This document shows, piece by piece, positions 12,225 through 24,716 of a stretch of 64,000 bases of DNA. Numbering within the stretch: the stretch's first letter is position 1; each line of letters begins with the position of its first letter. Source of the stretch: Brachypterus glaber. Its lineage: Eukaryota; Arthropoda; Insecta; Coleoptera; Kateretidae. The position numbers and the translations under genes are program-made. The DNA is taken from assembly GCA_958510825.1 (NCBI GenBank), contig OY294047.1, forward strand, positions 37,793,747 through 37,857,746, written 5' to 3'. The notes under the pieces are model-generated. The model saw only the letters and a program-made list of their open reading frames with translations. It made no database searches and was not told where the DNA came from.

Positions 12225-12410
12225 CATTAGCCATTTTTAATTTTTTAATTTTTGAATGGATTAGGTTTTAGCAACCTCTAAAAGTTTCAAATACCATTTT
12301 TGATATAAAATTTATGTAATTTTCCCACCAGGTGGGATCCGCCATTTTAAATTTTGAATTTTCAATAATGGGTTTGGTTTAAGCAACCTTAAAACATCTA
12401 GATACCAGTT
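12225..12410. repeat. Two diverged dispersed-repeat modules
   Basis: Units at about 12228-12300 and 12340-12410 share GCCATTTT, AATTTTTGAAT or TTTGAATTTT, and the TTTTAGCAACCT or TTTAAGCAACCTT block. They match the modules at 2026-2330 and inside the 1.0-2.0 kb element. Confidence 0.5.
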
Positions 12411-13906
12411 ACCATTAAAAGTCGAATTTAGGCTGAGGCAGTGATATAAGGAAAGTGAATGACACTACATGTTTATATAAGATCACTTAATAAAATCAAA
12501 AAAGCTTTCAAAAAGTTTTAAAATGCAGGTCAGTGTAATTTTTAATTAATTAATTAATTTTTAATAATAAAAACGGTAGAGATGATTCAAATCCTATAAA
12601 TAGGATTTGTGCATTCACGGTGTAGTTTTTATTATAATCGAAGAATATGCAATATGAATTTTGATGGATCTTTTGTGAGATTAATATCAAGAAATTTTGC
12701 ACTAAAGATTTAAATTCAATAAACTTTGGATGATTATGAATTATGATAAATTTCATTAGATTCCTAAAAGACGTAGCAATGACCATTTTTCATCTTAAGG
12801 CTGTGATATTATTGGTATTTGTACAAAGTAATATTGGGTAATTCATCATTATATTATAATATAGTGATTTAAACTTATGTGGAATATTATATTACAATTT
12901 TTATTAGCGATAAAATTTCCTACATTTTTATTAACATTATTTATTATTTGTTTAACCTCAACTCTTAAAGGTACTTAATAAGCAGCAGGTGAAATAATAT
13001 TGATATGTATTGTTTTTTTCAAAAAGATATTATCTGCACAATAAAACACGACCTGCCATTAAAAAAAATATTAAATGATTTAAAGTTATACAAAATTAAT
13101 TAAAATCAAATGAATGTAAAAAATTTGGTATCGTACAAAAAACATGGAAGACCCTTTAGATTCAAATTTTCTAAAAAATATATATTTTTGTTTGTATCTT
13201 TAGGTTTGGACTTTTTCTCTCTTTTTTTCTTACACGAATCAATTTTTTTCTTCCAAGATAGATCTCAGATCTCTTCGTCTCTTCTATTTCACATCCCAAC
13301 CTTTCTTTTAGAAGGAAAATCCCTTTTATTTTTTTTTTATTTTCATATTCTAGTGTTTATTAAAATATCTACTATTTGGGTTTCCTTATTTACCTTTACC
13401 AATTATTACAAATAAAATATTTTTTTATTTTCAATTCAAAATAGAAAATGGATTTATATCAGTTTTTTATTAATTTCAGATCTTAGGAGCAAATTTATAA
13501 GTTTAACTTATTATTAACATTACTTTTTAACTATACCAAAACACGATTCAACAAGTTGACATTTTAGAATTAGTTGACGGTAAAGACTTTGGAATTCCAT
13601 TTAATTTTAATAATTGTTTGACTTGCCATCAAAACGGAGAAGTTAGAATCGATTTAAGCCATCTGTGACATTAATAAAGTGAGTAACAGTTTGACATTCT
13701 ATGATTTACAATAATGGATAAAATTATCCTATTAGATATCTCCTCTAAAAATTTTAATACATTGTTTTAGCTATTTTAGTTATTTTTTTTTAATTTATTG
13801 TTTGGCTAATAGCATGTTTTCAAATCTAAGAACATTTACACCATGTGCTTTACATACTCAATAAAAACGCGCGTTGTTAAATTAGTTTTGACATTGGAAC
13901 TGTCTT
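12411..13906. other. AT-rich sequence with a polypyrimidine tract
   Basis: No gene is recognised. A T/C-rich tract at about 13195-13345 gives a phenylalanine/leucine-rich open frame that looks like a composition artefact. Confidence 0.55.
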
Positions 13907-14165
13907 TTGGCTCGAAATCCAAAAATTTTTGTCAGAATTCTCACGATTTTTTGGGATTTTCCTTACGATTTCTCACAATTTTGTCACAATTGTCACGATT
14001 TTAGTTGGGATTTTCCTCACGATTTTATCACAATTATCACGATTTTTGTTGTGATTATCTTCACGATTTCTCACGATTTTCTCACAATTATTGCGATTTT
14101 TGTTGGGATTTTTCTCACGATTTATCATGATTTTGTCGCGGTTTTTGTTGGGATATTTCTTACGT
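13907..14165. repeat. Degenerate minisatellite built on TCACGATTTT
   Basis: The words TCACGATTTT, TCACAATT and GTTGGGATTTT alternate for about 260 bp. The open frames on both strands are products of the repeat: they repeat aspartate/phenylalanine or asparagine/lysine/arginine patterns. Confidence 0.85.
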
Positions 14166-15042
14166 AGCCCGTAGGCCATAGGCCATAGGCGTTACCATTA
14201 TGTAAGAATAAAAATTTCTTGTTAATATACCAATTGTCAATTAATTTTCCATAAGATATTTTCAATGCCTACCGTTTTTCTAGTATAAAATCCGCCAGAT
14301 TTTATTTTTTATTAACTGTGTCAATGATTTCTGTATATTACTGAATTCTGTAAAAGATCCAAACAATTGCGGCTTGGCAACAGTGAAAAAAAGGGCTTTG
14401 ATTTTTAAATTGGACAGTTTTATTTATCAGTGTAAGTCCTAGTTCTAGAATTAATTTGACTAAACTAAATGCAAATGCATAAACGATGTACAACGTTCAA
14501 ATATATAGGTACGGAATATTGAGAGATTATATTACTTATAAGTAGATTACTGAAAATGAATACTATTGCACTTTTTAGAACTATGACATAACAGTTATTA
14601 TTTCAAATTATATTTTTATTCTAAATCATAATATTCTATATCATAATATATATCCTTATATATTATATAAGGTGATTTAAAATTATAGAGAGATAATTTA
14701 AGAGATCTCTTATCTTATCTTATCTCCTAGATGACATGAAAAAAGTTTACAAATATGTGCGAGATAAATCTTAAATTTTTACGTAGGAATGCAACAGTTT
14801 TATCCTAAGATTTGTTTTCCTCATATCTCAGGTTTGAGCTACAAAACTGAGTTTTTGCAAAAAACATTTTTTATTTGGGTAAACAATCAATAAATATACT
14901 AAACAAGGATATTCCAAATGTTTAATAACATTAAAAAAAGTAGTGGTAATTATAAGAATAATTAAGTGAGTTTTTCACTTATAATTTTAATTAAAATAAA
15001 ATAGAAGTAATAATACAATTTATGATAAAACTTCAAATTGGT
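14166..15042. other. AT-rich sequence, minor palindromes only
   Basis: A TAGGCCATAGGC duplication lies near 14172-14190. An AT-rich palindromic stretch with GAGATCTCTTATCTTATC is near 14700. No gene is seen. Confidence 0.55.
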
Positions 15043-15323
15043 TTAAGGGGCCTTTCTACCTTCAAGTTTTAAAACTAATATTTTTTTTAATATTTTTTTT
15101 TATATAGAAAGAAAAAAGATACAATTGTGAAATTTTGTATCGGTAGATCCAAACGGCCGAAATCATGGCCAAAAAATAGCACACAAAAAATCTATTTTTT
15201 TTTTAATTCTTTGAATATAAATTAACACATCTAAACAATTTCAAGATGGTATCTTTTTCTTTCTATATAAAAAAAATAAAAAAAAGATTATTTTTAAATT
15301 TTAAAGGTAGAAAGACCCCTTAA
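15043..15323. mobile_element. TTAA-flanked MITE, 273 bp (piggyBac-type target)
   Basis: TTAA at 15043-15046 and 15320-15323 flanks an element beginning GGGGCCTTTCTACCTT and ending AAGGTAGAAAGACCCC. The inverted repeats extend inward about 80 bp through the TATATAGAAAGAAAAA region. TTAA duplication is the hallmark of piggyBac insertion, so this is a candidate non-autonomous piggyBac relative. Because TTAA is AT-rich and part of the palindrome, the assignment is tentative. Confidence 0.7.
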
Positions 15324-16204
15324 GTTTAATTATGCTTAAATTATTTTAGGAAAATAAAAAATTAATATTCTTCATTAAAAAAACATTAGTCCCCTAAATA
15401 AAACCTAAATTAAATAATTACAAATAGCGTAGACTAAATTTTGCCAAACTTCCGTGCGAGTGAAACAAGATATCTGCAAATGGCAATAATTCGATAACAA
15501 GTCACATCATTCAATTATAAATGGACGTGACTAGTTTTTAAAGTAACAAGGGTCAAAAGAAAAATTAATTTAAATTCATTTTATTTTGTGTATCTACGTA
15601 AATTTACCCATGGTCATAAATACTAATGCTAATTAACTAAAATTAATCATCAAACGCTAGATATATTGGTAAATTCGGCGATGCATATAGTAGAGTATAT
15701 TCGGCTTAATTTGCATATTATAACATTACCCTAATTAGTAATTATGCATATAGAATGAAATTGATTTAAAAATAAATTTATTCAAAATCATATTACATTG
15801 ATAGCATTGAAAAAAAATCTGAAAATATCATATTGCTATTGCTAATTAATATCAGTCTTTTTTTGTGTGTTTAAATCCTAAAATTATCTTTTTATTGTTT
15901 TCATTTTATAGATTGTGTATGAAATATTATCTAAACATATTGTTATTTTTTATGTTATGTAATATAACAATTAATTAAATTCTGGTTAAATTATATCATT
16001 ATCCAGAAAAGCATATTTCCAATAACAAAAAAAAAGATGTATTTTGCTAGTAAAAATAAATGACTTTAATGTATGGTTGATAATATATTGTTAGCTAATA
16101 GGCTTAAACAACAAAATTGCTTTTACAATGAAATGTTAAGTTTTTAAAATTAATTAATTATAATTATTTTTCATTTTTTTCTTTAATCTTAGATGCAGTA
16201 ACAT
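15324..16204. other. AT-rich sequence, no recognised feature
   Basis: Nothing beyond A/T-rich low complexity is seen. Confidence 0.55.
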
Positions 16205-16363
16205 CAGGGTCAGATTTCCTATTAGGCAGAACTAGGCAAGTGCATAGAGCAATAAGTTTTAGAGGGCAGCTTTTAAATTTATTTTTTTGTTTAATAGGGG
16301 GCAGCATATGGTCTATTGCATTATATATTGCCTAAAGTGGAAACATTAGTAAATCCGGCCCTA
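16205..16363. mobile_element. hAT-type MITE, 159 bp
   Basis: The left end is CAGGGTCAGATTTCC. The complement of the right end is TAGGGCCGGATTTAC, a typical hAT terminus. Flanks AGTAACAT and GGTGGCAT match at five of eight positions, and all differences are A/G transitions, as in a decayed 8-bp target duplication. The interior has AGGCAGAACTAGGCAAG and a GGGGGCAGC block. Confidence 0.6.
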
Positions 16364-16733
16364 GGTGGCATACTTATCATAAATAAAATACCTACGACAA
16401 ATTTAGGTTAGTTAAAAAAACGATTAAACATTAATATTTCTGCTTATCGGGCAAAAATTATAATGAATTAGAAAATAGCGTGTATAAATTTCCTTACAAC
16501 TCTAACATTTAAACTTTTGAGTAAGGTCAAAGGAAAATACATATTTATATAAATAATTTTTAAATTATATCCTGATATGCGATATGCAAACACAAAACAT
16601 AAACATAACCTTAAATATTTGCGGAATAATTTGACCTCCAAAATTGATAATATTCAAGCAAATAACTTTTTATAAATACTATTTTTGATAGTATTTACAA
16701 AGTTGATTGGCAGTTAGATAGCAAAGTTCTATA
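16364..16733. other. AT-rich spacer
   Basis: No feature is recognised. Confidence 0.55.
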
Positions 16734-17396
16734 CAGGGTGATTTATTAGCTCGTTTACAAAAACTTTGGCAATGAAAAGTAGATGTAATTTCATGATGAA
16801 ATGTTGATATAAACATAGGTCCTATCTTTCTTCGTTTGGACTTTTATTATTATTTATGTTTTAAAATAAAATTATGCATATTTTAGGTAACAATGATATT
16901 TTAAATTACATGAGGCTAATAAATACAATTTATCTACAGTGTATGTTCAAAAAAAAAGTCCATTTTCCTGAATACATAACTGGCAAGGACGAACTAAACT
17001 CTCTTGCACGAGTAGTAAATTCATATTATTTCTAATATCAGTTTCAGCATCTTAGATCCTCTGCAATTATTCATTACGATCATTTATTTCCACGGCATAA
17101 ACAAGTGCCTTGAAATGACCATAAATAAAAATCGCAAGGATTAAGGTCTGGTGATCTAGGTGGCTATCGTAGAATTTTAACAAATCATGACAGACAAAAA
17201 CAATTTTTGACAGGTGATTGTTTAAAATAATAGTTACTAAATTTGGTTTTGCCAAATCATAGCTACTACGTTTGGACTTTTTAAAATTTTTATTCTGAAC
17301 GAAGAAAGATATGACCTATGTTTATATGAACATTTCTTCACAAAATTAAATATACTTCATTGGTAAAGTTTGTAAACGCGCCAATAAATCACCCTG
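16734..17396 (-). mobile_element. Mariner-type element, 663 bp, internally deleted
   Basis: Both ends begin CAGGGTGATTTATT and abut TA (16732-16733 and 17397-17398), the Tc1/mariner target. Terminal repeats of about 105 bp are roughly 80% alike and include AAACATAGGTC and TATCTTTCTTCGTT. The middle keeps a reverse-strand transposase fragment. At 663 bp it is far shorter than an autonomous mariner (about 1.3 kb), so it is a deletion derivative. Confidence 0.85.
17062..17260 (-). pseudogene. Degraded mariner-family transposase fragment
   Basis: Reading the minus strand, one frame gives PPRSPDLNPCDFYLW. This is the conserved region around the last catalytic acidic residue of mariner-like DDE/D transposases. 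The residue before PPRSP, normally W, is a TAG stop. After FYLW the homologous reading shifts frame and continues as HFKALVYAVEINDRNE. The fragment therefore has at least one nonsense and one frameshift change and cannot make an active enzyme. The rest of the catalytic domain and the DNA-binding domain are absent. It lies within TA-flanked inverted repeats, which supports the assignment. Confidence 0.85.
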
Positions 17397-17398
17397 TA

Positions 17399-18290
17399 TA
17401 GAATTAAATGTAAACGTGAAATGCATATAGTTGTAGTAATTTACCCAAGCGACGTTAAGGATAGAATAATCCCTGCGAGGTTGTCACGTTTTTCCATCGA
17501 AAAGGAATAACTTTGTGATTTATCAAAGGCATTGATTCTAACAACCACAAATCGGTAGAAGAAAATTAAATATTCTTACTAATGGATCAACAAAATAAAA
17601 AAATAAACATTATTAAAAACATCAAATAAGAATAAATTACAATTCTAAGAACTAAGAATTTGCCAACAAAAAAAAACTAGGCTTATTTGTTGGCCTGGAA
17701 GATGTTTTTAATAATTTCTACTAACCATAGAATATTTCTTGTTTTTTTTTTATATTTATTAATTGACTCGTATATTTATTTATTTATTTATTCATTTATT
17801 ATTAGTAATACATCAACTAGGTTATTAGCTCATACTATTAGACTTACACCGGAAATAAGTAGGATACTTTATGTCAAATATTATGTTTGAAATAATAGTC
17901 AAATTTTGCTTGTCCAATTATAATTGTGATTATAATTATTTTAATCTACTTATTATTATTATTTTACTCTACTTATTGAAAGTTAATTTACACCACTGTA
18001 AAACATACAGGTTTCTTTTTGCCATACAGGTAAGTGTACAATGTGTCTAAAAATAATTCTTTGTTAATTGTTTCTCAAATATGATAAAATATAATAATTA
18101 CATTAAAGTGCAAAAGAAAACTTTTTAGAAAAGTTTAATGAATTTTTTTCAGTTTTTTTCTTAGTCAGAAATTATTAATAACATTAATATTATTTTAATA
18201 ACATTAATTTAATAGTTGAAACTGAAAAATTGATCATTAGTTTTAATTTAAATTATTTTATCTGTAAGTACCTAAAAAAATATAAAAAAT
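17399..18290. other. AT-rich sequence with a (TATT)n run
   Basis: A TATTTATT microsatellite is at about 17770-17800. No gene is seen. The plus-strand ORF at 17687-17890 is dominated by this repeat. Confidence 0.55.
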
Positions 18291-18965
18291 ATTAAGATTG
18301 GCAACATCGAGAAAAATTCGCCTAACCGCTTTCCTTGCTTTCCGCATCTGGCAAGCGTATTTTAATCAGGAGAACAGATACCGCAAGCTGGCGCTCAAGA
18401 AAATCCATACATATCGCACCGACGAAAGTGCTTGCGAATCACGACAACATACGACACAAACACACTTAAATGTAACGCTCACCTTGGAAACAAATGAAGA
18501 ATTTGGAGTCCTTTCGTATATTGCCATGACACTGAATAAAATCACACGTTGGAATCCTGTTGACAGTGGACAACGTTATGCCTTGTGACAGCGATCCGCT
18601 GTGCCGACACAGAGCATTAGACGATAGAGATAATAGAGGAGGGGATCACTAAAAGGACCCCTTGCTCAATCGATCGACTCGCACGCCCTGCAAATTCCCG
18701 CGCATTCCTTGACACTGCGCGCTTTGCCACATAGTCCCTTTCGAATCCACAACCGATTGTGGCCGGGTCCTTTCTAGTGTGCGAGTTTAATCTGCCGGAC
18801 GGACTTTTTAAACTGCACTTCTTTAGGCTCACTCACCAACTGTGCTGGTGACGTTATCCTCGGCAAGGCGCAGTGCCGGCTTCCTGATCCAAAGCGCATC
18901 GATCCCCCAAACCGATGGTGGCGGATGACTCCCTTCACACCCACTATGTACTACTATCAGGAGAA
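18291..18965. other. GC-rich island of unknown origin with open frames on both strands
   Basis: Composition jumps to about 45-50% GC in a region otherwise near 25-30%. On the plus strand a 96-codon frame (18298-18588) is open but starts at TTG rather than ATG; it includes KIRLTAFLAFRIWQAYFNQE. On the minus strand a frame with an ATG near 18902 reads MRFGSGSRHCALPRITS and continues to a stop near 18778. I recognise neither. A possible TATA-like ATATAAAAC lies at about 18966. It may be a retroelement fragment, a host exon or transferred DNA. Confidence 0.4.
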
Positions 18966-20239
18966 TATAAAACACAATAGGCTTCTAATCTTGACTTATC
19001 CTAAATAGGCTTTTATATACAAACAACATCGTCATCTCTTTAAAGTTCTTATTTCCTCTAAAGCTCTGTTAAATATTTAATAAAGCTTTTTGTTAAATCT
19101 GACTGAAATCCTTTAATAATAAATACACACAACAAATATTTAAGTTATTATTTTTGAATAGGGATGTTTTGTTTATAACGTTGGTGGTAATTAATCACAA
19201 TAGTTTGCAAGGTTTTGGGATGCACTCAGATCTCCACATTTTCTAGAAAAACTTCTCGCCCTGTATCCAAATCTGACAAGATTTTTTTTAAGTAGTACCT
19301 AAAAGTAGAAGAAATAAAAAGCGAAAACCCTTTTTTTGCAAAACTTTTTACTTTTGGTAGTTCAAAAATATCTTCCTTAAAAAAAATTAAACTATAATCA
19401 AAAAGGGACAAAGTTACATGATATATAGCGTGTATCAAAAATTGGCATCATGAGCAAAAAAAAATATAATTTATAAGAAATCACTAATCAAGATTTAAAA
19501 AAATTGCCATATTATTTAAAACTTAAAATGTTAAATTTGTTAAAGTTTAAAAAATACCTTATACAGGGAAATTTGAGAAATATGGATCTTGCTTGAGAGT
19601 AAAGTCCCTTTATTTATGAAAATAAATAAAAAATTTATTAGAAAAAATTGTTTCTAAATTGCATGTGAAGATCAGATAAAAGTTTCGGTTAAAAAAGGTA
19701 GTAAAATACAAAAAAAAATCCGGCTTAATGGAAAAGTAACTTTTTTTATAAAAATATGAAAAAAAGTTATGGAAAAAATATTTTTGTATCCATTTATTAA
19801 AAATTTTAATGGCAGATATCTCGCCTTCATATCTCGGTACTAACTACTTTAAAAAATATTCGTAACAGATTTGGATTCAGGATCTAGAAGTTTTACTAAA
19901 ACATGCAGAAGCTTGAGTGCGCCCAAAAAAAAGTTGCAATCTGTAAACAAGTGCCATCACTAATACTTTAACCAAACCAGATCAGAAAGGTCTTTAGGCA
20001 TTTAAAGCTGTTTAGAAATCCTTAGATCATTATTATCTAGTCATGATTCATATTATAATGAAAGTATAAACAAAGCATCTCGAGAAACAGTATTTACTTA
20101 TAGTTAAGGATTTGATCTATCTGTTTCCATTACAAATATCAGCTGATATTTATAATGGAACCACCAATAAAATTTCAACGTTAACCACTAAACTATCAAA
20201 TTAAAAAAATTATCCCTATTAGAATGCCTTTTTAACTTT
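18966..20239. other. AT-rich sequence, one small palindrome
   Basis: A 37-bp palindrome centred on CAGCTG lies at about 20127-20163. No gene is recognised. Confidence 0.5.
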
Positions 20240-20935
20240 TTGTGACTTTATTTTTTATGTTTGTTCCCGCATAACTTTGGAACGAATAAACGGAATTTGA
20301 TGAAACTTTTTGCAACTTAAAGAGGGCATTCATGAGGTAGTCCCGTTTTAATTTTACTTTCGGATAACGCCGGGTAAGCCGGATATTAAGATAAATCTAA
20401 TCATTTTAATGCAATTTCACTTAAAAAAGGTTTAATTTGGTTCTACTGAAAGCCAAATTTTTAGAGAAATATCGGATAACTCGGATAAGCCGGATAACTT
20501 GATTAAGGGCACACTGAAAATCTTTTAAATGCCGCTAAACTTGATTCTCTGGACCTGTAATATGTAATGTTAAATGTTGTGATTTTACCAAAAGGCGTTG
20601 TTTGATTATTACTTAACGCTTAAAGTTTAACAAGATTTTATTTAGTATTTCGTTTAAAATGAGGTTGGTTGGACTCTTGGGCGCTGAAATACAAATATTA
20701 CTTTTATTTTTTAGAAATTTATCGCACTAACTATAATTTAGCTTAGATGACGTTACAAATCTACAAGTTCTATGTCTAAGTAAAAAATAAAAAATACTTA
20801 AGTCGGTGCCAATTTTACAGCAAACAATAATAAAAAAATAAAAAAATAATTTTTAGTAATTAGCTTAGGGAATGGTGAAATTGGCACCGACTTAAGTACT
20901 TTTTATTTTTTACTTTTTAGAGACATAGAAGTCGG
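20240..20935 (+). mobile_element. Dispersed non-coding repeat (copy 1), with an inverted 3' piece
   Basis: It shares about 590 bp, same orientation, with 38100-38815. Shared blocks include GTTCCCGCATAACTTTGGAA, TAAGCCGGATAA, CTTGATTCTCTGGACCTG and TACTTAAGTCGGT. A further inverted fragment of the right end, ACCGACTTAAGTACTTTTTA, follows at about 20891-20935, so the 3' end is a small foldback. No ORF is present. The left head present in copy 2 is missing here. Confidence 0.75.
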
Positions 20936-22442
20936 TTAATTTTTTTTTGCGAAAAGTTTTTATTAATAACTAGTTTGTATTATATCTGTATTTTAAACTT
21001 TTTAATGTTGAATTTAAAATAATTACTTTGTTTTTATTCCAGAATACATTTTTAATAAAATATCTAGGTCATACTATCAATAAATCAGGATTTAATAATG
21101 TTTTAGCAAAATATTTTTCAAGAGTATAATGTAAATTGGTATAATATTTAAATTTTGTTTACAATTTAATTGATCTGATTTATTTTTATTTTCAAGAAAA
21201 AAATTTTGTTTTATGTACCTATACTATTTTATTAATTTATTTTAATACTATTAACATAACTTGTTTAAATAATAATAATAAAACAAAACAACATGTATCA
21301 AAACCAGATAAACGTTATACGCAATAGAATGGTGTTTTTTTTTAAATTTACACTAGTTGTTTCAATATATATTTAACCAATATTTAAATGACTAAACAGT
21401 CAATAAAAATGTGATTTACGACATAAAAGTAGTAAAATTTATTAATGATACTTCAGCAAAATTATTACATATAAAATTTATTTTTTGATCATTAATTTAA
21501 TATGATCATAATTGTTTTTAAGCACAATCAATCTAAACAAGCTGAATCTATGTATTTTTACATATTTATATCAAAATAATATTTAACAAAACCCGTGCTA
21601 CACTTTTTAAGTAATTTATGTTGTTAAGCTCATAAACAGCTCTGATAACAAAATATAACAGTAACCAAATTATATGTCATATTCAGTTCTAAACTGCTGT
21701 ATTTTAAAGTTAAGTCAATTGAAAAAGCGGCTAATGCATCTCTACACCCCCTGGGGGGTAAACGTTCCGGTTACTTAATGCAATATTGAACCGACCTAGT
21801 TTTAAGATACAAAACTTGTAACTTTAGAACTTAGAACTTACTTTATGTACTTTGTTCCTAAAAGGCGTTTACGCAATAGAATATCCCATCCTTGCAAATT
21901 CTATGATTTTTAACACATAACATAAACATTATTTTTTTCAAGAGCATTTAGTACGATCATTTATTTTTAAAATTATATAAATCTACTAATTTTAATAAAT
22001 CTAAAATTATTTGACGATAGTTTTGTCAAATTTTAAATCCGACTCGAAGGACCAGTCTTCAATATGTGGTACAAGTACAAGACACGAATAAAAACAAAGG
22101 AATTAAGTCACAGTCTGTCCACTACAGAGCTCACTAGATTAATACGCCCGATCTATTTTATTAACTAAACAAAACTGAGTCGTTTGACTGGGACAGTAGT
22201 GTAAATAATTTTAATTAATTCTTTTTAAATTTATTTATATTTATAAATAGCAACATAATAACAAAATAAGTTTCATTGACCTTGGTTCGCATATTTCACA
22301 TACACAATGTAACTAGTAAATAAAATATTTTATTCAACACCTTATTATAAATCACCGCCTTTAACAGGCGTTGTGGGGGCTTTTTGTACTCCAGCGGACC
22401 TCTTATTCCTTACCACTTGAGTGTAGAGTGTAGAGCGACTTA
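20936..22442. other. AT-rich sequence
   Basis: No gene is recognised. A fragment with CAGTTCTAAACTG (21685) and CCCCCTGGGGGGTAAACG (about 21750) resembles parts of the 1.0-2.0 kb element. A stretch at 22030-22200 is slightly richer in G/C but has no ORF of note. Confidence 0.5.
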
Positions 22443-22548
22443 GGGGCTGTCCATATATTACGTAACGCGCATAGGGGGGGTCAGAGAAATTGTTACAGTT
22501 TGTGACAGGGGGAGGGGGGGGTCTAGGTAAACGTTACGTAACGGAATT
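22443..22548. mobile_element. Short inverted-repeat element with TTACGTAACG ends
   Basis: GGGGCTGTCCATATATTACG plus TAACGC is followed by G-runs around a GTTACAGTTTGTGAC palindrome and a closing GTTACGTAACG. The ends resemble the TATTACGTAACGC family seen at 1668, 2871, 45209 and 45593. It is likely a small relative. Confidence 0.5.
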
Positions 22549-24599
22549 TAATAAATTTAATGTTTATTTCCTAAGCTTGGCAGATGTATTTTTATTTCAA
22601 CATAAATTACTATTTAGTATCCCATAATTCCCTTTTTCACACAAACATTGACGAAACTATGCATATTTAAATAATATTGTAATCAGTAAAAAAACTGTTG
22701 ACATTGATATTAAAAAAAAATCTTATGGCCCTGTTCTTGCGTGATCTTGTCGATGAATCATCGGCGATGATACATTTTCGCACGGAATGTGAACTTACAG
22801 AACACCAATGTGTGTACTATTTTGTGTACCTGTGCATAAACAATATACGTGTTATCTGTGACACTCAGTGTAAAAAGAGGTACCTAGTATGTTTTCCTTG
22901 TGTAATATTGATTATGAATATTTTTTTAAAGTTTGAGTGATTTTTTCGTGTAAATTTTTTTTAAGGTTATGTTATACTATATTTTAGGTTCATGTTTGTT
23001 TTGTCGAGAAAAACAAATCAATAGTGAGAATACAATTAAATTTATTGCGAAACAAAATTTTTATATTGTTACGCGTTACACAGGGGGTGTTGGTAAATGT
23101 TTTTGATAAAAGTTTTAATTTTTAATAATTCGGTTTCAGCAATCTCTAAATATAATTCTGCGCATGAAAGAAAGTCTCCAACGAAAGGGGGAAGAATTAT
23201 TCGCGCTCTCTTCTTTCCGTCAAGAGCGTTATAAGGCGTGCGTGCTTACAACGTAATAGAAGGAAACAAAATGCAAAAAGTTTTCAAAAATTTTTCAACT
23301 GCAGGCCAGTGTTATTTAAGTAATTATAATAATTATAATTAGTAATTATAATAATCATATATTATTTATTAATTATTAATATTTACAATTATTATAATTA
23401 TGGTTCTTAACAATTTTTATCATTTATTTAAAAGTATTAATAATATAAATAAGGAATATAGGCTTATTTTGATAGGTTTACATTCCCTTTGAATGCTGAA
23501 AATACGTGTGCGCGTTTCCTCCTCACATTTGTGCCGTAAACGCATCAAAAATTGAGTTGTATGTAACATGATTATAAGTATGAAATTCCTAAATGTCCAG
23601 GTGAAACACGCCCAATTTTAATAAAATTGCGCCTCGACGCAATCACCTTTTTATTAATATAAATAAACATCCTCCTCCTCTTTTGCCGATACCAAGTTAT
23701 TAGGAGATCAGAATTTATATGTATATTGTTATTTTAATAATTCGGAATTATTAATTCAATATGTAAAATGTTTTATAACTGTTATAAAGTTATAATATGA
23801 TATTAGGAGATCATAATTAGTATCATGTATAAAAAAAACAATACATCTGCGTTCATCATTTTATTTCTAAAATTTACTTATAAATTGCTTACACTATATT
23901 TAAGTGGTAGACTATTATTAAAACAATTATTATAATTTTATTATAATATAAATTAATAAGCCAAATGAAAATAGAGCGTCCCAAATAAGTTTTAGGCTTG
24001 TGCTAGGAGCTTTCTATTTATACTAATGAGGTACCAATCAATTACAAATATTTTCGGGAAAACTATTATAGGCAAACGCGTTTAATAAGGTTATATTGCT
24101 GCGGAGACGCATCCAGAATTTTTCTGTGGTAGCTGAATCAGTTTTTATTGTAATGGGTAAGTAAAAATAAACATAATACAAAAAAAAAAATTTTTTTTAT
24201 TTTTCTAAGCAATACCTACTTAAAATCTCGGTCGAAAATAATTTTTAAAAATCTAAATTGGAGGGGTTGGGTGGGGGTTAAAGCCCGCCAGGCACCCCTG
24301 TATTACTGACCCACTTTATTAAATTAAATCAGAATAAGGAATCAATTTTTGATATTTATGGTAAGAGTGAAAATATTATTTTTGTTCCATTTCATATTAT
24401 TTTATTATTAGGATAACATAAAACGAAAGTGCTTGAACTGAGGAAAAAGTACGCTATATTTTTTTCTGTTAAAGTATTATCCAAAAAAGCTGTTTACTTA
24501 GGGAACAGTAAACAATTTTTTTGGACAAGCTTGTGTTAGGACCAATTTCTCAATTTCGATTTAACAAAAATCGCAAATCAATAATAAGTGTTTACCATA
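22549..24599. other. AT-rich sequence, no recognised gene
   Basis: It contains a single TTCGGTTTCAGCAATCTC module (23121), a GC-richer patch with CGCGCTCTCTTCTTTCCG (about 23200) and a GCAGGCCAGTGT motif (23302). AT palindromes lie at 23320-23400. The 80-codon plus frame at 22698 lacks an ATG start and a recognisable domain. Confidence 0.5.
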
Positions 24600-24716
24600 G
24601 GCCAGTTTGAGTTGAAGCTCGGAGCGCTCGGAGCATAGTTGTATCTCTTTCTAATTCCTTTTTTTTAAAGAGATAGAATTATGATCCGAGCGCTCCGAAC
24701 TTCAACTCAAACGGCC
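24600..24716. mobile_element. 117-bp hairpin MITE
   Basis: GGCCAGTTTGAGTTGAAG with CTCGGAGCGCTCGGA on the left pairs with TCCGAGCGCTCCGA and CTTCAACTCAAACGGCC on the right; TATCTCTTT/AAAGAGATA closes near the loop. It is non-coding. Confidence 0.8.

Noticed and set aside
13110..13415. 101-codon phenylalanine/leucine-rich ORF
   Set aside because: It is produced by a polypyrimidine tract; no real membrane protein pattern with loops or conserved residues is visible.
13907..14179. Open frames on both strands
   Set aside because: They are translations of the TCACGATTTT minisatellite.
22698..22940. 80-codon plus-strand ORF
   Set aside because: No ATG near its start, no recognisable domain, and an AT-rich tail.
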